From the NCBI GenBank assembly GCA_016584305.1, contig JACEEZ010022880.1:422370-486369 (forward strand): DNA of 64,000 bases, given 5' to 3'. The stretch is from Chionoecetes opilio. Its lineage: Eukaryota > Arthropoda > Malacostraca > Decapoda > Majidae. Of this stretch, positions 36,457-48,822 are shown piece by piece. Numbering within the stretch: position 1 is the first letter of the stretch; each line of letters begins with the position of its first letter. The position numbers and the translations under genes were made by a program. A model generated the notes under the pieces. That model was not told where the DNA came from. It made no database searches and saw only the letters and a list, made by a program, of their open reading frames with translations.

Positions 36457-36678
36457 GAATACATGATGGCCAACAACAGCATGTCAGTGCTGCCTGTTTC
36501 CTTCTCCCTCATGGCTTCCTTCATGTCTGCCATCACCATTCTGGGCGTGTCCAAAGAAAATTACATGTTTGGGACGCAGTTTGTTGTAATCAACTTCTCC
36601 TACCTCATCTCCACGCCCATAGTGTGCTACCTCTACCTACCTGTCTTCTTCAAGCTGCAGAACACGAGTGTCTATGAG
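36457..36678 (+). CDS. SLC5 transporter, second coding exon
   Basis: It is bounded by TTACAG and a GAG|GTATCA donor, exactly 74 codons, phase 0 at both ends. It opens EYMMANNSMSVLPVSFSLMA, then SFMSAITILGVSKENYMFG, then a third helix YLISTPIVCYLYLPVFFKLQ. The N-terminal 'SVLP-x-x-x-SL-x-ASFMSA' block is the SLC5 helix 2 signature that lines the Na+ and substrate path. It joins the previous exon as FK|EY with no frame change. It shows no stop, frameshift or unusual codon use, so it looks functional. Confidence 0.93.
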
Positions 36679-36854
36679 GTATCATATGCATAGGATAGCT
36701 CAGTGCATCAATAGAAAAAAGACTACTATTATAACAGTAAAGAAAGTAATGCACTGTGCCTAATTTGTATACATTTTTTCAGGTAGTCAGGCTAAAAGTT
36801 GGAATTCAAAGTACAAGAAGTGATAGTTATGCAAAGGAAAAGGTCAAGAATGTT

Positions 36855-38115
36855 GGAGATATGCCCAACAATCGTGACCTTTTCCTAACTTTAACCCTTC
36901 AGTCTATTCTGTTAAACCATTTTCTCCGTTAGGCTCCTCCGATCACAATCATATTTCAGTAAACTGCTCTATCATTCCGGTGTTGCCTCAGGATCCAACT
37001 AACCAGAGATGCTTCTGGCATTACACCTCAGCTGGTGGGAGAGGACCTAAAGCGGTACTACTCTGCTTTTCCTTGGAATGATTATTGCTTCCATGTCAGA
37101 GACCCATCTTTTTGTGCAGAGTGTATAACCGAGGTGGCATACATTCTTTGGCATGGAGGCATACATTCCACACATTTTCTCTGATCCTTAAACCCATAAA
37201 CCTTGGTTTAACTCAGCCTGTTCTCGTGCTGTCCAAGATAGAAAGACAGCTCATAGACGGTACCGTAGCCATCCATCTCCTGAAACTCATGCCCTTTATA
37301 TTTCTGCCTGTAATGATGCCAAATCTATTTTTTTACTTGCCAAAAACTCATTCATCAATAGAAAATATCAAATTCTATCTAGTTCAAACTCTTCTCGTGA
37401 CTTCTGGCATTTAGCCACAAAACCTCTCACAATTTTTCTTTGTATATTTTCCTCCTATGCTTCACCCAGATGGTCCTACAGCTGTCTCATCTATTTCTGA
37501 AGCTGAAGTCCTTGCTCAAAAATGTGCTAATATATCTACTCTGGATGATGAAGGGCTTGTTCCTCCTTCTCCTCCACCCTCTTGGCTATATTTTGCCTGT
37601 TATTAAGATTCCTCTGAATGATGTTTTCTATACCCTCTCTGGCCTTGATCCTCGAAAAGCTTACGGTCCTGACAGAGTCCCTCCTATCGTTTTTAAATAC
37701 TGTACTTCTGTGCTTACACCTTGCCTGGTCAAACTTTTCGCTGCAATGTTGCCTCTCTTGCTATCTTTACTGCTATTTTCATGCTTACTGCTCTTCTGAA
37801 CTTACTAACTGCTTGCCTCCCCTCCCCTCACAAGGCCTTCTACCTACTCTCAGCCCTCTACTCTGTCCACCTTCCAAATGTAAGAGTTTACGAATATCTT
37901 CACTCTTTCATCCTTTTCACGGTTAAACTCTGGAACTCTCTTCCTATTTCTATTTTTCCATCTTCCTACAACTAAAATTGCTTCAAAAGAGGTGCATCAA
38001 GATGCCTTTCAAACTAAATTGGCCTACCCACTTTAAAAAATCTCTTACTGTCTACTTTCTTGGGGCTGGCAGCTAGTGGGCTTTTTTTCCTTCTTTTTTT
38101 TTGCCTTTGGCCGGC
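36855..38115 (+). mobile_element. Jockey-like non-LTR element, deleted copy
   Basis: It starts within the endonuclease (LGSSDHNHISV, the SDHN motif), then the linker (SSRDFWHLA-like) and the start of the RT (DPRKAYGPDRVPPIVFKYC). It then jumps to the C-terminus (RVYEYLHSFILFTVKLWNSL). The RT palm is deleted at about 37745-37790. The 3' UTR 'ggctggcagctagtgggctt' matches the relic pair at 12911-13072. Frames are scattered by small indels. Confidence 0.82.
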
Positions 38116-38741
38116 CCTTTCTGATTTAAAATATAAATGTCTAGTAATTACTCTCAGTGATATAACTTGGCTGAAGGCAAATTAGTTCTACAGACCAAAT
38201 GCAAAATTCTGTAGTGCTGTTAATGCTTTTGAGTACAAATATAACTACAGATAGAAGTAAAAGTATCAGCCATATTGCAATTGCAATTTAGACAAATTTG
38301 ATTGTCATTACAGATTTTTTTTATTCAAAAAGAAATTAGTAAGAAAAAATATCCTTTCCAATGAATATATACACACACACACACACATGCAGATAGGATA
38401 TGGATGCACACACATACACAGGAAAAAAAGTGGAAACAAGATGGACTCACTTAATTGTACACTAATATCACTGACTAGTGTAGTAGCAAAGTTATTTGAA
38501 AAAAAATGTAAGGAACACTTGGGTTACGTACTTGGAAAATGTGGAAATATTGTGTGACAGACAATTTGGTTTCAGAACTGGGAATTCATGTCTTCAATAT
38601 ACAATACTCAAAAGTTATTGATGTAGTAGGATTATGCTTACTTAGTAAATATTTAAGAAAGCTTTTGACAAAGTAGTGCATAAGAAATTGTAGTGGAAAT
38701 TAATATATGAAGGTGGTTTGGATGGAAACGTCTTCAGATTG

Positions 38742-39017
38742 GGTAGGCCCTTCACTAGGGTACTCCGTAGTGTAGAGATTAGCACGCTCGGCTCACAACC
38801 GAGAAGTCCCGGGTTCGATCCCCGGGCTGAGCGAAGATAGATGGGTGGTCTTTTTTAAAACCCGAGCCCCTGTCCACCCAGCAGTGAATGGGTACCGGGT
38901 GTTAGCCGGGGGTTTGTGACCCCCCTCCCGGGGTGGTGGCTTCGGCCAACATTAAGCTGCAGCGGTAGATCACTATGGCTCTGAGGAATTATCCTCTAAA
39001 CAAACAAACAAACAAAA
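38742..39017 (+). repeat. SINE-C, tRNA-Val-like head
   Basis: The head (38762-38835) has an A-box-like TAGTGTAGAGATTAGCACG, a 5-bp anticodon stem around CTCACAA (would-be CAC, valine) and a perfect T arm (CCGGGTTCGATCCCCGG). The acceptor stem does not pair. A body and a (CAAA)n tail follow. The direct repeat AGATTG flanks it (38736-38741 and 39018-39023). Confidence 0.85.
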
Positions 39018-39196
39018 AGATTGATGCAAGACTCCCTCAAAGAGAAACAAATTAGGACGGTGATTAAAGAGTGTTAAGAGTGGAAAACTGTGTTCAGCGG
39101 AATACCCCAAGGCTCAGTGTTAGCACCAATTATGTTCCTGATTTACTTAAATGACATGGCAGATGGATTTAAAAGCTTTGTGAGTATTTTTGACCT

Positions 39197-39577
39197 TCGT
39201 TTATGCCTATAGCGCCTATAGGCTTTTTACTCTCCATGAGAGCTTGGATGGCTCGCCCCCTGGGTTCCCTTGAGAGCTATGATTTTTGGCCCTTGCCCAT
39301 AGTGGCACAGGCAGGATTTTTATAGTGGCGCCTGTTTAGGCTCGTGCCGCTCCCAGGTGTCCTCCAATGCACTCTCCATCAAAGGAACGATTGATGGGCA
39401 ACATGTGTGCAGACTTGGCGGCCACATGACGATGGAAAAAAAAATTGCACCCGGTGGGACTGGAACTCAAGATGCCAAGCTCACCACTTCCATTAAAGAC
39501 TTGCTCTTGGTGGGACTTAACTCCAGATACCGAACTCACCACTCCCAGGTGCTAACCACTAAGCCACCGCCTCCCCG
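39197..39577 (-). repeat. SINE-A, near full-length (minus strand)
   Basis: On the minus strand it starts GGAGGCGGTGGCTTAGTGG with an A-box (TGGCTTAGTGGTTAGCACC) and a B-box-like GAGTTAAGTCCC. It ends in the 'gcgctataggc' 3' body and a short tail. It interrupts the CR1-like RT between its two palm motifs. Confidence 0.85.
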
Positions 39578-39652
39578 AATGATGCTAAGATTATGAAGAA
39601 GGTAAAGGTGGAGGAATATTGCAAGTTGCTACAAGAGGATCTAGATAATATT

Positions 39653-40366
39653 TACTCTATTCTCCATTTTCCAGACCTCCTATTGCAGGATTTCAGATTT
39701 CCCGGTCATTGTCTGCCCCCGGACATATTTGCCATGGCCGGACATATGTCCAGAATAGTCTCGGACATTAAGGAAAGTACAGCATTCAAATTTCCCGCAC
39801 GGCGAGGTCCCTGGCCGTTAGTTCGGGGATGCCCCCACTAGGGGTCAGGGCGGGCGGACACAGACGCTCGAGGTGAGAGGGCAAGAGTCATTGTTTTAGT
39901 CATTATATCGACGACATTCTCTACACATCCTCCGCCTTCTTCCTCCGCTGAATGTTGATAAAACTTGGTGAGGACTGCCTCGAATCTCGTTGTCAATTCC
40001 CTTATATGTGCCTGGAGGGCGCCAGCACTAGGCAAATTCTAGTCATCCTCTCCACAGCAGAGGATGTGAATGTGGAAATACATTTTCCCACGCTTGTCGC
40101 CCCACTAACACTTGCATCCGGTTTATACATCCGGTTAGCCACGACGGCTGGCAAAGGGACGTAAGCCGCGGTGATATTTTCTACGACTCGGCTACATTCC
40201 CCTCCAGCAAGGATGGCACCACTTGACACCTGTTTGTACCCTGCTCTGTCTGTACCCTGTACTCTTTCCACGAACATAACAATACACTTTCGCTGTTCCC
40301 GGACTTTTTGGGGTTCCCGGACCAGGCTAACCCCCTAATTGTCCGGTAAATGGAGGGTAGAGTGTA
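39653..40366. mobile_element. Pogo-like MITE
   Basis: The ends CTCTATTCTCCATTTTCC and the complement of CACTCTACCCTCCATTTACC are followed inward by 'cggac' motifs. TA lies at both outer edges. It splits the CR1-like element. The interior (39760-40300) has no recognised coding sequence. Confidence 0.6.
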
Positions 40367-41752
40367 CACGAATGTAGTCAGAAGTGAAAAATAGGATTTA
40401 ATGCAAAATGTGCAAAATATTTCCATTTAGATAAGTATAAGGGGAATGAGTTGTAAATACAGATTGGAAAATTAAACTATTACCGAAGTGAGTGAAGGGA
40501 AGGATCTTTGAGTAACAATTCAAGATGACTTATCACCAGAGAAACATTAATAGGATAGTTGGTGCCACATATAAATTCCTAACAAATATCAGAATGGCCT
40601 TTGTTTATATGAATGAGGATATGATAATCCTTAGATCGAATATACAATGGAAGTGTGGTCTCCACACAAGAAGAAAGACATTGAAAAAATGGAAAGAATA
40701 TAGCTGCGAAGATTGTTCCTAGTCCTGCAAATTTGACATACGAGAAGAAGTTAGTAAAACTGGGATTGCCATCAATAGAAGAAAGAGAAAGAGGTGATGA
40801 CAAAAAAGGAGAGAATTGACAAAGAAGACATGTTTGTGAGGGACGCAGGAAGCACTAGAGGACATGGAAAGAAGCTGAAGAAGACGAGATGCTTGAAGGA
40901 TATTTAGAAGTAGTACAGTTTTCCTTTCTGCTGTGCTGATATGTAGAATGACTGATAATGACGTGTAAATGCGAAAAGTATTAATGAGTTTAAAGTTATG
41001 ATTGACCAAATGAGATACGGAGACGAAACCCCATAACTGTACGCAACTCATTTCCTATATAGAACAACTAGGGAAACACAGGAACACAGACTAAATACAA
41101 AAATCCACACACATTTGCACTTAAAACTAAACAAACAAACAGAGAAGCATGTGGGGCCACAGAAAAACACAAACATGCACATGTACATTTATGCACACTA
41201 AAACCTACAGACAAACAAGAAAATATTTGCATTTCCTCCCTCAAAAATGAGAATTGTAGACATGGAAGTTCAGAGGCAGCAATAATTGGGGAGGGAGCCA
41301 CTCTATGGAGGTGTTGGAGGAGCTGTTGTCATGATATTACACATCACTGAGTACAATTCATATTACTAGTGACTACCTGACCTTACCCTCAACTTGAACC
41401 CTTAGTTCTCGGCAGTGCATACATGTCCACACTGCTGAGGGCCAAAGCCTAGTGAGTCACCATGATATTGGACCAGTTCACTTTCTTCACCGCAGGGAGT
41501 GGTTGGCCTTGCCAATCTCTGACATGCCGATTACCCACCTGGTATCCTTTGAACAATTGCAGCATAAATTTATTTATTGATAGAATTTTCTTTATCACAG
41601 TCAGTTACAATAACCACTAACTTTTTTTTGTATTAGGTTCAAAGTTAGAATTTTTATAATTGATTACATATTATTAAGTCCTGATTGGAATAACCAGCCC
41701 TGGCTGAAGAATGTGTCAGCTGAATTCACCAATAACGCAGTTTGCTCTACAG

Positions 41753-41876
41753 TATTTGGAACGAAGATTTGGACGACTGACACGGACCTGTGCTTCCCTG
41801 GCCTTCTCCCTTCAGATGACACTCTACATGGGCATTGTGCTCTATGCTCCAGCACTCGCACTCTCAGCTGTTACAG
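41753..41876 (+). CDS. SLC5 transporter, third coding exon
   Basis: The CTCTACAG acceptor opens in phase 0 with [20 protein letters not shown], then [20 protein letters not shown], and the exon ends one base into a codon at a CAG|GTTAGT donor. The Y-LE-x-RFG-x-x-x-R motif followed by helix 4 is a constant feature of SLC5 transporters. Joined to exon 2 it reads VYE|YLERRFG. No later exon was recognised in the remaining 22 kb, so the following intron is long and the gene leaves the window. Confidence 0.92.
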
Positions 41877-42419
41877 GTTAGTTACAATTTTAGTATGGTT
41901 TTATTATCTGTCAATTGTATATATCTGCCTCTCAACTTATCTATTTATCTTCTTATTCTTTTCCTGTCTTGCTACTTTTCTATTTCTATACTCTTGTGCC
42001 AAAGTCTTAGAACTCCCTCAAGGGAGTGACCACAGAAAGTCTTCACCTGCTCCTGTTCATATGTTCTTGTAACTTGTGTCCTTTCTAGCCAACAGACTCT
42101 CCCTCTCCCTATCCCTCAGATTTGTTAACACTGTGTTCTCCAGTTTTGTAATGAATCATCATTATCATCATCATTGAAGACATTTTATGCTAGCACACAT
42201 TTGTAGCTTTATGTGCTGTTTGATTTTTAGCAATTTGTCTGTTTAATGAGGCCTATATCCATAAGACCTCAGCCATTCTTTTTTATAACCACATTTGTTT
42301 CAGAAGTGTGTGTATGAAGGCAAAATATACTAAAATATAACTTGACGTCTTACAAAGATAGTATAATCTACATAGTTGACAGAATAAAGAATAACCCACA
42401 TGTTTGAAAATACATATTT

Positions 42420-42875
<456 letters not shown>

Positions 42876-43070
42876 TCGTGTAAGGAAAGTATTGATCAAA
42901 ATAAATGTTCATAAAATTACAATGTTAAAAAATGGTGTGTTTTTCAGTGTATGGAACACAGTTTTTTCCTAGAAAAATGGGTCTCAAAACCACCCTGCGT
43001 CCAATACACCGAAGTTCAAATTTGTATGCCTCCTTAGGCACACTGTACCTTGTACAGCAAGGACTAGTAG

Positions 43071-43304
43071 AGCCGGCTTTTTGTCGTCCAAGCACCGTCG
43101 TGGATTATGAATCCCAATCCAATAACACTTTCTGAAATGTGTGTTATGCTACTTTGTGATATTGTTTGCAATGTTTTGCATTGATTATTATTTGGGCTCC
43201 TATCAAGCTTGTTGTGTTTTTGTCGCAGAAACCAATCCTTTTTCAATTGCAGCAAAAAACGGTCTTCGTATCCAAGACGGTGCTTGGACGACAAAAACAC
43301 GGCT
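43071..43304. mobile_element. MITE-A, complete copy
   Basis: AGCCGGCTTTTTGTCGTCC to GGACGACAAAAACACGGCT, flanked by TAG on both sides. This gives the clearest 3-bp target duplication of the family. Confidence 0.9.
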
Positions 43305-44332
43305 TAGAGGATCACTATCACATCATTTTCAAGTTTCATATATATCAAGCCGGATGAAATACCATTATTTCCCATTAAAAACCCTTGAAACTCTTGATAG
43401 ATCTGTATGTACAGTGTATGTATGGCAAAAATCTATGGACTGCTGCTGCTTTAAGAGACTTGGTAAACAAACATGTTAGTGACTGTTTGACTGCCGACTA
43501 TCAAGATCTCCGCCGTGCTTGTTCACCAGTAGTCTCTCAAAGCAGGAGTAGTGTATAGGTTCTTTGCTGTACATACATTGTACATACGATATTTATGCAG
43601 TCATAAGTTTTTTAATGGAAAATAATGGGATTTCATCAGGCTTTACATGTATGAAACTTTGAAATGACGTGAAAATTCACCATCCTTACTCCTACTCCCT
43701 CACGCCACATCATCCATAACACCTGCAATTTGTTTTGTATGAGAGTACGAGAGTCTGTCCTATGCTGTGCTGGCTGTCTTTTGAAATAACTATTATGTTA
43801 AACAATAATGAAAGATTTTGCTGATGTTGAAAAATAATATAAAATTGAAAAAGAAATTTTCCCTGAAGTTAGTCTCGAAAGAAGACGCGAGTCTTATAGA
43901 GGGTGATCTTACTCAACGATATTTCGCACTTACGATGTGTCTCTTTAAATACCTCTTTTTCGATTAACCCGTTGAGACCCGCCAAAAATTTATTATTTTG
44001 TCACGCCCAGACCCGCCCATTGACCAGTCAATTTTTACCTCTTTTTTTTTTTTTCACAGAAATCTGTTAAACTCACATAGTTATGACACGTAAACCCAAA
44101 AAAATCACTCATCATAGCCATTTAGTAGTCAATAGGGGAGGGGGTTTCTACTTGCCAACCGTAGCTTTAAATCTCCTGCGCGGCGTATAGCAGGGACATA
44201 GGTGCGGCGGTGCCAAGTGTTCGTCAGCGTCAAGCATCAGGCATTGGTTCATATCACAAGTGTGTTGTACTTGCTACTTAAACACGTAGGAATCACAACA
44301 TAAGAAGGCACTTGTAATGTTTATGAGTGTAA
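43305..44332. other. No supported feature
   Basis: AT-rich intronic sequence with a T homopolymer near 44045. No exon signature was seen. Confidence 0.4.
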
Positions 44333-44972
44333 AGGCTGATTCACACTGGCGTTTTTTCAGCATTTTTATCTGACGAGAAGTCGGTCTCTTGCGGGCTAGT
44401 GCGGAGATTACGTTCACACACGCAATTAGTTTCGGGAGACAAATCTTCTTCTTCTTCTTCTTCTTTGTGACCTTTTCTGCTTTTAGTATCGCTTTGTAGG
44501 TCGTCTGTCAAGCTCGTGCTCGAGCTTGTTGTTGTTCCCGCGTCCCCGCCATCAACAAGTAGCGTACATTCTTCAACCATGAATCGTCGCACCCGTATCC
44601 GATGTACTCTCATTGCTGCTGCACTAGCCCTAGCGTTGGATGATGAGGTTATATGTATCGCCATTGGCATGGGAAATTTGGATTCAAATTAAGGATGAAA
44701 AGATCTGCACGATGATGTAAGTTAAATTTGTTAGTTTTTAGTGCCCAATACCGAAATTATACCAATAATTGGGGTAATTTGGGAGAGGGTGGTGCTGGCT
44801 TCTGCGTTTATTTGAATTTGGCGCGCGAAATTCTCGTCAAGTCGGTAGATAAAGACCGAGCGATCGGTGTGTGATTTTTTTTTAAACTTATTGCGATCAT
44901 GACACCAGCCCCAGACCCAGACCCCTTCTCGTCAGATAAAAATGACGAAAAAACGCCAGTGTGAATCAGCCT
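44333..44972. mobile_element. PIF/Harbinger-like MITE (640 bp)
   Basis: The ends AGGCTGATTCACACTGGCG and the complement extend for about 45 bp. They are flanked by TAA (44330-44332 and 44973-44975), the TWA duplication of PIF/Harbinger elements. The interior has no transposase. Confidence 0.85.
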
Positions 44973-45239
44973 TAACTGTGGTTCTTTTAGTAACAGATCA
45001 ATTTTTTATATGAAAGTTTGGCACTACAGCCGGGCTGCGTATTGGTTACCATGGCGACGAAGCAGCTTCGGCTGCTGCGCCTCTGGTTTCAGCTCTCAAA
45101 ATTGCAGTTTATAATTCCCCTCTCGAAAAGTGAAAAGTAAAAGAAAGACAAGAAATCATCTAGTTATTATATTTACATATGTTTGTCATAATTGTATACA
45201 CAAAGTAGCGTGCTTGCCTGCATTCACCACCCTCAGAGT

Positions 45240-45510
45240 GCTTCAATAATGCAATAGAGTGTGATACTCTATGAAACACAGACCAACATCACACTCACAG
45301 CAGTAGGACCTTGTGTCTTTTCTTCGCTGCTCCCTTCGTGTCATGTTGGCACACACAACACCTTCGTGAAGGGTTCTTTTTGATGGGGTTAGTAGGGATG
45401 AAGTGGCAGAAGTGATGCTCTACTAGGCGAGCAGGTGCACCGCCACCCACAGCGATGACACAAAGGAGATGGTTATTTGTAGGGTGAAGGTGTCGAGCGC
45501 GGTCGGACAT
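45240..45510 (-). pseudogene. PiggyBac transposase C-terminal remnant
   Basis: The minus-strand frame reads LVEHHFCHFIPTN, then RRCCVCQHDTKGAAKK. After a one-base frame change come YCCECDVGLCFIEYHTLLHY and a stop. This is the cysteine-rich C-terminal zinc module of piggyBac transposases (H-x-x-x-I-P ... RRC-x-x-C ... C-x-C-x4-C ... YHT). The catalytic domain is absent and no terminal repeats were found. Confidence 0.8.
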
Positions 45511-45959
45511 GACTGTTCACATGGAGCAGAAAGCATGGTCTAGGCGCGTGAATAAATCAAGCTGTGAGGGGTGTGGGAGGGATGGGAGATGAGTTGCCAA
45601 GATGTGTATACTTACTTTACATTCTGACTCACCATCTGTGTGAATATTGAAACGCTATGACCCTTATTCACGGAGATACAAGGTTGAAAAGTTGCGACGG
45701 CTAAGAGCCGTCAGTGGGGCTGTACGGATTAACAATCATCGGGTTTCGCAGTTACGATCGCTGGAGTGGGGATCACAACTCAGGTGTCAGCTGTATCTAC
45801 AGCAGCGCTGTGAGGTCTACTGTTGCCAACACGCGTAATTGAAAGCTTTTCCCAATCTTTCCTGCACGCTTGCCAAACTCACTGATCTTGTGATCTTGTG
45901 AAGTGTTTTGAAGTGTTTATTTGGCCCTAATACTTATTACTTTACGTTGTTATAGCCCC

Positions 45960-46262
45960 CAAACGACCTCAAGATAGTCAAGACAATCAAGATAGATACT
46001 GATGCTGGTTGGAAACCAAAAAAATCTAAGAAAAGCCTAACTGAAAGTGAAACAGGATGTTGTGAAGTGCCACGAGGCAGGTGAAGGAGCTAATTCCATC
46101 GCTCGTAGCCTAGGCCTATTTCAATCTACTGTTACTACTATTTTCAAGAATGCAGACAAGGTTAAGGAGGCTGAGCAGAACACCACAACTTTGTCTGCAA
46201 AGGTTGTTACAAGACATCATGAGCCAATAAAGGAGCAGCTAGCGAGCTTAATGTTGTTTTTA
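45960..46262 (+). pseudogene. Pogo/Tigger transposase N-terminal remnant
   Basis: The frame contains DVVKCHEAGEGANSIARSLG, LFQSTVTTIFKNADKV and LSAKVVTRHHEPIKEQL. This is the CENP-B-type helix-turn-helix of Tigger transposases and the start of the second DNA-binding domain. The frame then breaks up. No catalytic D-D-D region is recognised downstream. The related text GRPSRRPR near 46680 may be more of the same gene, now cut by a hAT element. Confidence 0.8.
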
Positions 46263-46706
46263 GTGATAAGTGGAAGATTGGGGAGGTCTACAAATGCATC
46301 CCAATTTAACCCATGTCATAATGGGTTCGTTTAGCTATCGTTCGCTTTATGATAGTTTATTCAGGAGTGCATCCCGATCATTAAGAAAGGGAAACTTGTA
46401 CACCAAAAAATATGGTACTTAATCTGTGAGCGCAATTTCAAAATTCCGGGGTCGGTTGACTACTGTTTTCGGGATATGCCGCTGCCGGATGTTCTGTTGT
46501 TAGTAGATATTTGTTCTGCCAGTTACTGAAGAAACTGTTGTTCCAGATACTGATTAAGATGATGATCCTGACATGCCTTACTTTCTGCTATGAACTTTTT
46601 GTAATGTTAGTTCCTGCTCCTCAATTTGGAGGCATATTGTTATGGGGCTTATGGAAGGCCCCTGTTGAAAATGTAGTGTGGAGAAGGCCGAGCAGAAGGC
46701 CTAGAT

Positions 46707-47589
46707 CAGGGGCGGGCAACCTTTTCAGAGCGAGGGCCAGATGAGACTTTCGGGAGCAGCCCCTGGGCCAGAGTGACAAACGAAAACCCCAAAGTGACTA
46801 TATACAAGAATTTCATTGAAAAACATACAAATCAGTGAGACGGCTGGTGCTGCTTGCCATGAAGAAGTGTTAATATAAAGTGTTTCTAATAAGTTTCACC
46901 TACTAGTGGCAGTATATTTTTCCAAACTGTGCTGACCACAAAGCATACCTAATCTCAATGGCTCTAGTCAGACCTCACCTAGACTATGCGGTTCAGTTTT
47001 GGTCTCCATATTACAGGATGGATATAGCCTTGTTAGAATCAGTGCAGAGAAGGATGACTAAAATTATTCAAGGGATGCGTAACTTTAGTTATGAGAAGAG
47101 ATTGAAGTTATTAAAGTTACACTCACTCGAGAGACGCAGAGTAAGGGGCGATCTGATACAAGTTTTTAAGTGGATAAAGGGATTTAATAAAGGAGAGGTA
47201 GGAAAAGTTCTTACGGCTATTAACCAGGGTAGAACAAGAAGTAACGGATTCAAGCTGGAAGGGTGTAGATTTAGAAAGGAAATAGGGAAAAACTGGTTCA
47301 CAAATAGGGTGGTGAATGAATGGAGTAGTAGACAGGTAGTTAGTGCGGAGTCATTGGGTAGCTTTAAAGAAGGGCTGGATACGTTCATGGATGGGGATGG
47401 AAGGTGGATGTAGGTAGTGTAGGTGACAGGAACTACCACGTGTAGGCCTCGCGGCCTCTTGTAGCTTCCTTATTTTCTTATGTTCTTATGTTCTTATGAT
47501 TGCAATGTTAATGCCGAGCAGGGTGGGGGCCGGACACTAGGCCTTCTCAGGCCAGGTCTGTCCCCCGGGCCGGAGGTTGCCCGCCCCTG
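46707..47589. mobile_element. hAT element carrying a CR1-like fragment
   Basis: The ends CAGGGGCGGGCAACC and GGTTGCCCGCCCCTG are inverted and typical of hAT. The 8-bp flanks GCCTAGAT and GCCTAGAG differ at one base. Without the CR1-like insert the element is about 340 bp, so it is a MITE. Confidence 0.88.
46955..47498 (+). mobile_element. CR1-like 3' fragment
   Basis: Starts MALVRPHLDYAVQFWSPYYR and runs through the C-terminus to the same 3' UTR and TTCTTATG tail as 29045-30381. Because it lacks the MITE-C insert, it shows the empty site of that insertion. The frame is open to 47413. Confidence 0.9.
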
Positions 47590-47679
47590 GCCTAGAGGTA
47601 GGAGGCACGTGGGTATGGTGTGCAGCCTGATTGTCTTGGTAGCAGGTGTGTCCCTTGGAAGAAGTGTGTGGTTGATATA

Positions 47680-48452
47680 CAGGGAGGTCCCGTTATACGA
47701 GCATTCGGTATACGAGAATCCAATGATACGAGATGTGTAAATTAGGGTCTATTTTCAATATACGAGATCAAAAATCCAATGATATGACATTCAAACTGGT
47801 GTGAGTAAAATTATCAAGTTCAAAATACGCGCCCTACCACTCCCAGGCTGGACAAAGGGGGATTTGGTTGACCCCAGTCAGGTCACCCCTAGCAAGCCAT
47901 GACCTGAGGTAATTAAGCATATGGCGCGGCCTGACATTTAGGGGTAATTAGACAGGTGTGCGGCTCCAACCTTGGGACCGCAATCAGGTCACCCCTAGCA
48001 AGGCGTGACCTGAAGGGTAATTAAGCATATGGCAGGGCCTGATCCTTAAGAGGTAATTAGCCAGGTGTGCGGCCCCAACCTTGGGACCGCTACACTACCC
48101 TCTTTTGTATCACGCGGCGTCCCCTACAGTACAACGTCTTTTTTGCTTGTTATGCATGTTTTATGTTTAATTAATGTGCAGTTATGTTATTTTGTGTGCT
48201 ATTTTCTCTTTCAGAATGCTTTTTCTACAGAATAGGTAGTACAGTGTGGGTAATATAGACGCTGTGTGTTTGTTGTGTTTGCTATAGTTTATTTTAGCTT
48301 GAAAAACACGTCTTTTTTTCTTCTTTTTATTAATTAATGGTCCTGGAACCAAACCTATATTTTACCATTAGTTATGGGTTTCGTTATACGAGCTTTCGCT
48401 TTGCGAGTATGCCAGATGGAACCTAACTGCTCGTATCTTCGGGACCTCCCTG
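47680..48452. mobile_element. Pogo-like MITE with 107-bp duplication
   Basis: The ends CAGGGAGGTCCCG and CGGGACCTCCCTG are flanked by TA. Two tandem units of about 107-120 bp ('gtcacccctagcaag' ... 'ccaaccttgggaccgc') lie at 47868-48096. Confidence 0.85.
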
Positions 48453-48699
48453 TACTATACACAGTGGTAAGTGTATATAAATAATGTATATTTGCAAATA
48501 TGTATAGATATACTAGACAAAGGAAAGTATGTATCGCACAGAACGCAAGGCTTCTGTGTTAGGGGGCGACTCACAGTTGACTGAGTGAGATGTGGTGACC
48601 TGACTGTGTCCACGCCCAGGGCAGGACAAAGGGGGAGGTATTGATGATGTATTGTTGTTATAACTGTACTCTTTGCTTACACTCGGCATATCCTCAGTC

Positions 48700-48811
48700 G
48701 CATAAAGGCGTGTTTTTGTCCTTTTGACCCTTTCCTGCAGGCTCAGGCTCTTCAATTTCATTCCCTTCCTGCTGGAGACACCCTTGCGTGATGGAGCTGA
48801 CATCTTGAAAT
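48700..48811 (-). pseudogene. Pogo-like transposase N-terminal scrap
   Basis: Minus-strand frame MSAPSRKGVSSRKGMKLKSL then SLQERVK. It is the mirror of the copy at 50391 and then diverges. The 48823-49983 element separates it from its own upstream flank. Confidence 0.7.
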
Positions 48812-48822
48812 ACACACAAACC

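Larger units (their letters stand above)
38440..41050 (+). mobile_element. CR1-like non-LTR element with three insertions
   Basis: RT pieces follow in order: SLTSVVAKLFEK (38465 on), the KAFDKVVHKK region (38650), SGIPQGSVLAPIMFLIYLND (39095-39155), DAKIMKKV after a SINE, then KDL-VTIQDDLSPEKHINRIV and FLTNIRMAFVYMNEDMI (about 40500-40630). The pieces are separated by SINE-C, SINE-A and a pogo-like MITE. Stops throughout show it is old. Confidence 0.8.
36679..41752 (+). other. SLC5 intron filled with retroelements
   Basis: The 5.1-kb intron between coding exons 2 and 3 contains a jockey-like fragment, a CR1-like element, two SINE families and a pogo-like MITE, most on the + strand. The last 700 bp (41051-41752) is unannotated. 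Confidence 0.8.

Noticed and set aside
38762..38835. A genuine tRNA-Val(CAC) gene
   Set aside because: The T and anticodon arms are good but the acceptor stem does not pair, and a SINE body with tail and target duplication follows.
45045..45065. X-box (RFX) motif GTTACCATGGCGAC as a promoter
   Set aside because: One half-site deviates from consensus and there is no gene structure next to it.
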